DNA from: Thermoleophilaceae bacterium
Lineage (GTDB): Bacteria > Actinomycetota > Thermoleophilia > Solirubrobacterales > Thermoleophilaceae
Assembly: GCA_013695855.1 (NCBI GenBank)
Contig: JACCZR010000051.1
Span: forward strand, 1 to 6,243
Direction: 5' to 3'
DNA: 6,243 bases
Position 1 is the first letter of the stretch. Each line of letters opens with the position of its first letter. A model generated the notes under the pieces. The model ran no database searches. It was not told the origin of the DNA and was given only the letters and a program-made list of their open reading frames with translations. This document shows positions 3,101 to 6,243 of this stretch, piece after piece. Both the position numbers and the translations under genes were made by a program.

Positions 3101-5134
3101 GTGATGGGTGCCGTATTGGAGCGGAGATTGAGAGTCGCGGGAGGCACCCGGAGACGAGGTGGCCTCCTCACGCGTGCGCTTCTTGCGCTCATCGCCCTCG
3201 TGATCGTCCTTCCCGCCGCCACGCAGGCGGAGCAGGCCTCGCAGCCCACCTCGCCGGCGGCGGGTCAGATCGACTCCGGGCGCAACCACACCTGCGCGAT
3301 CCTCCCCGGGGGACCCGTGCGCTGCTGGGGGTTCGGCCGTGAGGGCGAGCTGGGCTATGGCAATACGAAGACGATCGGTGACGACGAGACGCCGGCCGCG
3401 GCCGGGCCGGTGGACCTCGGCGATGGGCGCACCGCCACCGCCATCAGCGCCGGCGACTTTCACACCTGCGCGCTGCTCAACGGCGGCGATGTGCGCTGCT
3501 GGGGGTTTCCCGGCAACGGCCGGCTTGGCTACGGCAATCAGGACCCCGTCGGCGACAACGAGACCCCCGGCTCCGTCGAGCCGGTGGACCTCGGCGCCGG
3601 GCTCAAGGCCAAGGCGATCTCCGCCGGCCGTGCCCACACCTGCGCGCTGCTGAGCGATGACACCGTGCGCTGCTGGGGCTACGCCTACTACGGTCAGCTC
3701 GGCTACGGCAATCCCGCCCCCGAGCCCGGAAGCACCGTGGAGCCCGACCCGATGAACATCGGCGACAACGAGCCCCCGGGCTCGGTCGGGCCCGTAGAGC
3801 TCGGCGCCGGGCGCACGGCCGTGGCGGTCAGCGCCGGCGACTTCCACACCTGCGCGGTGCTCGACAACGGAGACCTGCGCTGCTGGGGCAGCGGCGGCTC
3901 GGGGCGGCTCGGCTACGGCAACCAGAGCAACGTCGGGGACCGCGACACCCCGGCGCTGGCCGGACCGGTGAGCTTTGGCGACGGACTCACGGCCAAGGCG
4001 GTCAGTGGGGGCGCAACGCAGACCTGTGCCGTGCTCCGCAACGACACGGTGCGCTGCTGGGGCTTTGGCGGCAACGGCCGGCTCGGCTACGGCAACGAGA
4101 CGACGATCGGCGACAGCGAGCAGCGCCCGGTCAGCTCGGTCGGAGCGGTCAACCTCGCCCCGCCGGGCGATCAGCGCACCGCCAAGGCGGTCAGCGTCGG
4201 CGACGGCAGCGCCTGCGCGACGCTCGACAACGACACGCTGCGCTGCTGGGGCTTCAACGTCGACGGGCGGCTCGGCTATGCCAACAAGACAGACATCGGT
4301 GACGACGAGCTGCCCGGCTCGGTCGGGCCGGTGAACCTCGGCACGGGCCGCACGGCTTTGGCGATCACCCTCGGCGCTCGCCATGCATGCGCGCGCACCG
4401 ACGACGCCAACGTCCGCTGCTGGGGCTACGGCGCCAACGGGAGGCTGGGCTACTGCAACTCGGCCGACGTCGGCGACGACGAGACCCCTGGGTCGAGGGG
4501 CCCGGTCGATCTCGGCACCCCGTCCGGCGGCGCCAAGTGTTCGACCCCCAAGAAGCCGGCCGCCCCCGCCCAGAGCGCACCCCCTGTGTACGCCAACCCG
4601 CGCGAGGCCGAGGCGATGCGAGCCCGTGCCCTGCGCAGCTGCCTCAGCCGCGTGGCGCGCCACGCGAGGAGCGAGACGCGCAGCGCGCGGCGTCGCTCCG
4701 GGCGCCGACGAGCGCGGGCCATCCGCCACCTCAAGCGTCATAGGAGCAGTGGGCGCCGGGCCTGCCTCAAACGCCACGGGCGCACGCCCGGCCGCGTCAC
4801 CGGAGTGGGGGCGCGTGCGGTCTCGAAGACGAAGATCATCCTCACCTTCAACGCGCCGGGCAGCGATGGCGTCAAGCCGCCCCCGGCGCGCGCCTACCTG
4901 GTCAAGCAGTCGCGCCGACCGATTCGCGGGGCGCGCGACTTCCGGCGCGCCGAGACGCTGTGCAAGGGAAGCTGTCGCTTTCCCAAGGTGAGGCGCGTGG
5001 GCGCCAAGCTCAAGCTTACGATCCGCGATTTGCGCCCAGGTACCACCTACCACTACGCGGTCGCCGCGCGCGACAACGTCTCGCGCAGGCTCGGGCGCCG
5101 CTCGAGAGCAGCGAAGGTCAGAACCCGCAGGTAG
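3101..5134 (+). CDS. Secreted seven-bladed RCC1-type propeller protein with Arg-rich linker and FN3-like domain
   Basis: The 677-residue product opens with basic residues (T-R-R-R at 16-19) and a hydrophobic stretch (about 22-40) ending A-A-T-Q-A, a Sec-type signal peptide. Residues 57-472 hold seven RCC1-like repeats with the pattern H-T-C-A-x-L ... R-C-W-G ... G-R-L-G-Y-G-N ... I-G-D-x-E-T-P. The C-W-G cysteines are at 75, 133, 191, 261, 319, 382 and 440, a 58-residue period with inserts of 12 and 5. Each has a partner cysteine exactly ten residues earlier, suggesting one disulfide per blade. Seven repeats is the number that closes an RCC1 propeller. Residues 505-565 are strongly Arg-rich (C514, C555), and 566-677 resemble a fibronectin type III domain ending T-Y-H-Y-A-V-A-A-R-D. 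An extracellular binding role is inferred; ligand unknown. Start uncertain: GTG 3101, ATG 3104, or TTG 3128 with GGAG six bases upstream. Confidence 0.88.
   Translation: MMGAVLERRLRVAGGTRRRGGLLTRALLALIALVIVLPAATQAEQASQPTSPAAGQIDSGRNHTCAILPGGPVRCWGFGREGELGYGNTKTIGDDETPAAAGPVDLGDGRTATAISAGDFHTCALLNGGDVRCWGFPGNGRLGYGNQDPVGDNETPGSVEPVDLGAGLKAKAISAGRAHTCALLSDDTVRCWGYAYYGQLGYGNPAPEPGSTVEPDPMNIGDNEPPGSVGPVELGAGRTAVAVSAGDFHTCAVLDNGDLRCWGSGGSGRLGYGNQSNVGDRDTPALAGPVSFGDGLTAKAVSGGATQTCAVLRNDTVRCWGFGGNGRLGYGNETTIGDSEQRPVSSVGAVNLAPPGDQRTAKAVSVGDGSACATLDNDTLRCWGFNVDGRLGYANKTDIGDDELPGSVGPVNLGTGRTALAITLGARHACARTDDANVRCWGYGANGRLGYCNSADVGDDETPGSRGPVDLGTPSGGAKCSTPKKPAAPAQSAPPVYANPREAEAMRARALRSCLSRVARHARSETRSARRRSGRRRARAIRHLKRHRSSGRRACLKRHGRTPGRVTGVGARAVSKTKIILTFNAPGSDGVKPPPARAYLVKQSRRPIRGARDFRRAETLCKGSCRFPKVRRVGAKLKLTIRDLRPGTTYHYAVAARDNVSRRLGRRSRAAKVRTRR
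3269..4516 (+). repeat. Seven tandem ~174-base coding repeats (RCC1 blades)
   Basis: The DNA echoes the protein repeat. A word close to GTGCGCTGCTGGGG recurs with the Cys codon at 3323, 3497, 3671, 3881, 4055, 4244 and 4418, that is spacings of 174, 174, 210, 174, 189 and 174 bases. A second word around CGGCTCGGCTACGGCAAC follows each. The copies have diverged but remain in frame, as expected for old internal duplications kept by selection. Confidence 0.85.
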
Positions 5135-5144
5135 GTCGCGCAAG

Positions 5145-5171
5145 GCCCGCCGCGCGCTATGTGCGCTGGGC
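5145..5171 (+). terminator. Weak hairpin after the RCC1-type gene
   Basis: GCGC (5154-5157) and GCGC (5163-5166) pair across TATGT, extended by GCCC (5145-5148) with GGGC (5168-5171) around an unequal bulge. It starts 11 bases after the stop and has no T-tract. It is the only terminator-like element in the 118-base gap before the SBBP gene, and is weak. Confidence 0.2.
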
Positions 5172-5196
5172 ACTTACGCATTCACAGAGACGGGCC

Positions 5197-5202
5197 TACG
5201 TT
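5197..5202 (+). promoter_or_regulatory. Possible -10 box for the SBBP gene
   Basis: TACGTT fits the actinobacterial TANNNT -10 pattern and would give a leader of roughly 45 bases before the ATG at 5253, compatible with the Shine-Dalgarno there. No good -35 is seen. This is one of few such words in the gap, so it is only a candidate. Confidence 0.2.
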
Positions 5203-5240
5203 GGGCCGCTCGCAGCTTGAGTTGGACTCGCTACCTGTTT

Positions 5241-5246
5241 GGGGGA
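5241..5246 (+). promoter_or_regulatory. Ribosome binding site choosing the SBBP gene start
   Basis: GGGGGA ends 6 bases before the ATG at 5253 but directly touches an in-frame ATG at 5247. Normal spacing therefore favours 5253 as the start. Confidence 0.55.
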
Positions 5247-5252
5247 ATGTGC

Positions 5253-6243
5253 ATGTCGGTTGGTGTTGCCGCGCCCGGAGCTCCCCGAGTGCCCCGCGCT
5301 CCGTTGTTCGCCCTGGCGGTGCTCGCATGCGCAGGGGCTTCGACCTTCGGCCTGGCGACGCTGCTGTCCGACGACCGCCCCGCCGGCGCGGCCGCGCCCT
5401 CAAAGGCTGAGGTCCAGAAGCTGTTCGAGCGCCTGCCGGTCCGCTTCGAGGCAAACAAGGGCCAGGCCCCCGGCAAGGTCGACTTCCTGGCCCGCGGTCC
5501 GGGCTACACCGTCTCCCTCGCCCGCGACGGGGCGGTGCTGGCGCTCAGGAGCAAGAAGTCCGCCGCCGCCGCTGCTGGGGGATCGGCCGCGGTCGTGGGG
5601 ATGCACGTCGTGGGGGGGAACCCGCGCCCGGAGGTGTCCGGAACCGAACGCCTTGCCGGGACAAGCAACTACCTCACGGGCTCGGACAAGCGGAATTGGC
5701 AAACCAACGTGCCGTCGTTTGCGCGAGTCCGCTACGCGGGGGTCTACCCGGGCGTCGACATGGTCTATCGCGGCAGCCAGAAAGAGCTCGAGTACGACTT
5801 CGTAGTCGCACCCGGCAGGGACCCCGACAAGATCGCGCTCGGATTCCGCGGGTCCGACAGGCTGTCGATCACCCAGGGTGGTGACCTTCTCATCCACGCC
5901 GACGGCGGCGCGATCCGCCAGCGGCGCCCTGTGATCTACCAGGGCGAGGGTGCCGCCCGGCGGCGCATCGCCGGCAGCTACGCCCTCGAGGGCGGGAATC
6001 GTCGCGTGGGGTTCAAGGTGGGGACCTATGACCGCTCCAAGCCGCTCGTGATCGACCCGAAGATCGAGTATTCGACCTTCCTGGGCGGCAACAATTCGAC
6101 CATCACCCCGGGGGGCATCGGCGCCAGCTCGGACTTCGCGAACGGGATCACGGTCGACGGTCAGGGCAACGCCTACGTGGTCGGACAGACGGACTCGATC
6201 GCGCCGCGCCCGTTCCCGACCACCCAGGGAGCACGGCAGACCA
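5253..6243 (+). CDS. Secreted SBBP-repeat (beta-propeller) protein, N-terminal part
   Basis: The frame is open from the ATG at 5253 to the right edge (330 complete codons, no stop), so the gene is truncated by the window. Residues 17-38 are hydrophobic after R-V-P-R and look like a signal peptide or anchor; V-L-A-C at 23-26 is a poor lipobox. Residues 55-275 match the domain that precedes SBBP repeats (often annotated DUF7948): F-E-A-N-K-G-Q (65-71), F-L-A-R-G-P-G-Y (78-85), S-N-Y-L-T-G (138-143), V-Y-P-G-V-D-M-V-Y (164-172), L-E-Y-D-F-V-V-A-P-G (179-188) and L-V-I-D-P (265-269). Y-S-T-F-L-G-G (273-279) and D-F-A-N-G-I-T-V-D-G-Q-G-N-A-Y-V-V-G (294-311) open the first SBBP repeat. Family members are large exported proteins, generally without known function. 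It follows the RCC1-type gene by 118 bases on the same strand. Confidence 0.88.
   Translation, partial: MSVGVAAPGAPRVPRAPLFALAVLACAGASTFGLATLLSDDRPAGAAAPSKAEVQKLFERLPVRFEANKGQAPGKVDFLARGPGYTVSLARDGAVLALRSKKSAAAAAGGSAAVVGMHVVGGNPRPEVSGTERLAGTSNYLTGSDKRNWQTNVPSFARVRYAGVYPGVDMVYRGSQKELEYDFVVAPGRDPDKIALGFRGSDRLSITQGGDLLIHADGGAIRQRRPVIYQGEGAARRRIAGSYALEGGNRRVGFKVGTYDRSKPLVIDPKIEYSTFLGGNNSTITPGGIGASSDFANGITVDGQGNAYVVGQTDSIAPRPFPTTQGARQT

Noticed and set aside
2772..3104. Plus-strand 110-codon frame in the long intergenic region
   Set aside because: It overlaps the end of the preceding gene and the start of the RCC1-type gene in another frame, has no ribosome site, and its residues look like translated non-coding DNA.
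2975..5173. Minus-strand open frame of 732 codons opposite the RCC1-type gene
   Set aside because: It mirrors the repeat gene: GC-rich codons remove antisense stops, and its product is low-complexity Arg/Ala/Val/Gly with periodicity copied from the opposite strand. There is no family motif.
1..6243. CRISPR array, insertion sequence, phage or toxin-antitoxin module
   Set aside because: There are no short regularly spaced repeats with unique spacers, no transposase or integrase motifs and no terminal inverted repeats. The only periodic DNA is the coding repeat of the RCC1-type gene.

Overview
The window is very GC-rich, with G or C at most third codon positions, several GTG and TTG starts, and start codons that lack a Shine-Dalgarno but sit just after TANNNT-like boxes. 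Together with the gene types this suggests an actinobacterium. The large secreted proteins with Arg-rich linkers and a fibronectin-like tail recall Thermoleophilia/Solirubrobacterales, but that placement is an inference from style, not proof.

Left part (1-2018). The first 44 bases are the start of a leftward gene whose body lies outside the window. A divergent intergenic region with three GGCGCC palindromes separates it from a rightward set of genes: a small, very acidic protein (187-411), a CooC-type P-loop ATPase with the family's CxC metal motif (463-1269), a short protein pairing a winged-helix-like segment with a Cys/His-rich tail (1266-1631), and a PadR-family repressor (1635-2018). The last three are tightly packed (4-base overlap, then a 3-base gap) and look like one operon. 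The ATPase suggests delivery or insertion of a metal, probably nickel, into an enzyme; the other two would be its regulators or partners. No target enzyme (CO dehydrogenase, hydrogenase, urease) is visible in the window.

Middle part (2019-3100). Two small orphan genes diverge from a 125-base spacer: a leftward zinc-ribbon protein (2097-2327) and a rightward 112-residue protein of unknown function (2453-2791). About 310 bases without a convincing gene follow. They hold two strong hairpins, a GAAC-N4-GTTC palindrome resembling a LexA/SOS box, and a perfect inverted repeat that abuts the next start codon.

Right part (3101-6243). Two large exported beta-propeller proteins lie in tandem. The first has exactly seven RCC1-type repeats, each with two cysteines ten residues apart, then an Arg-rich linker and a fibronectin-III-like domain. 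The second is an SBBP-repeat protein that runs off the right edge. Both are probably surface or secreted proteins; they share a fold type but not a known pathway.
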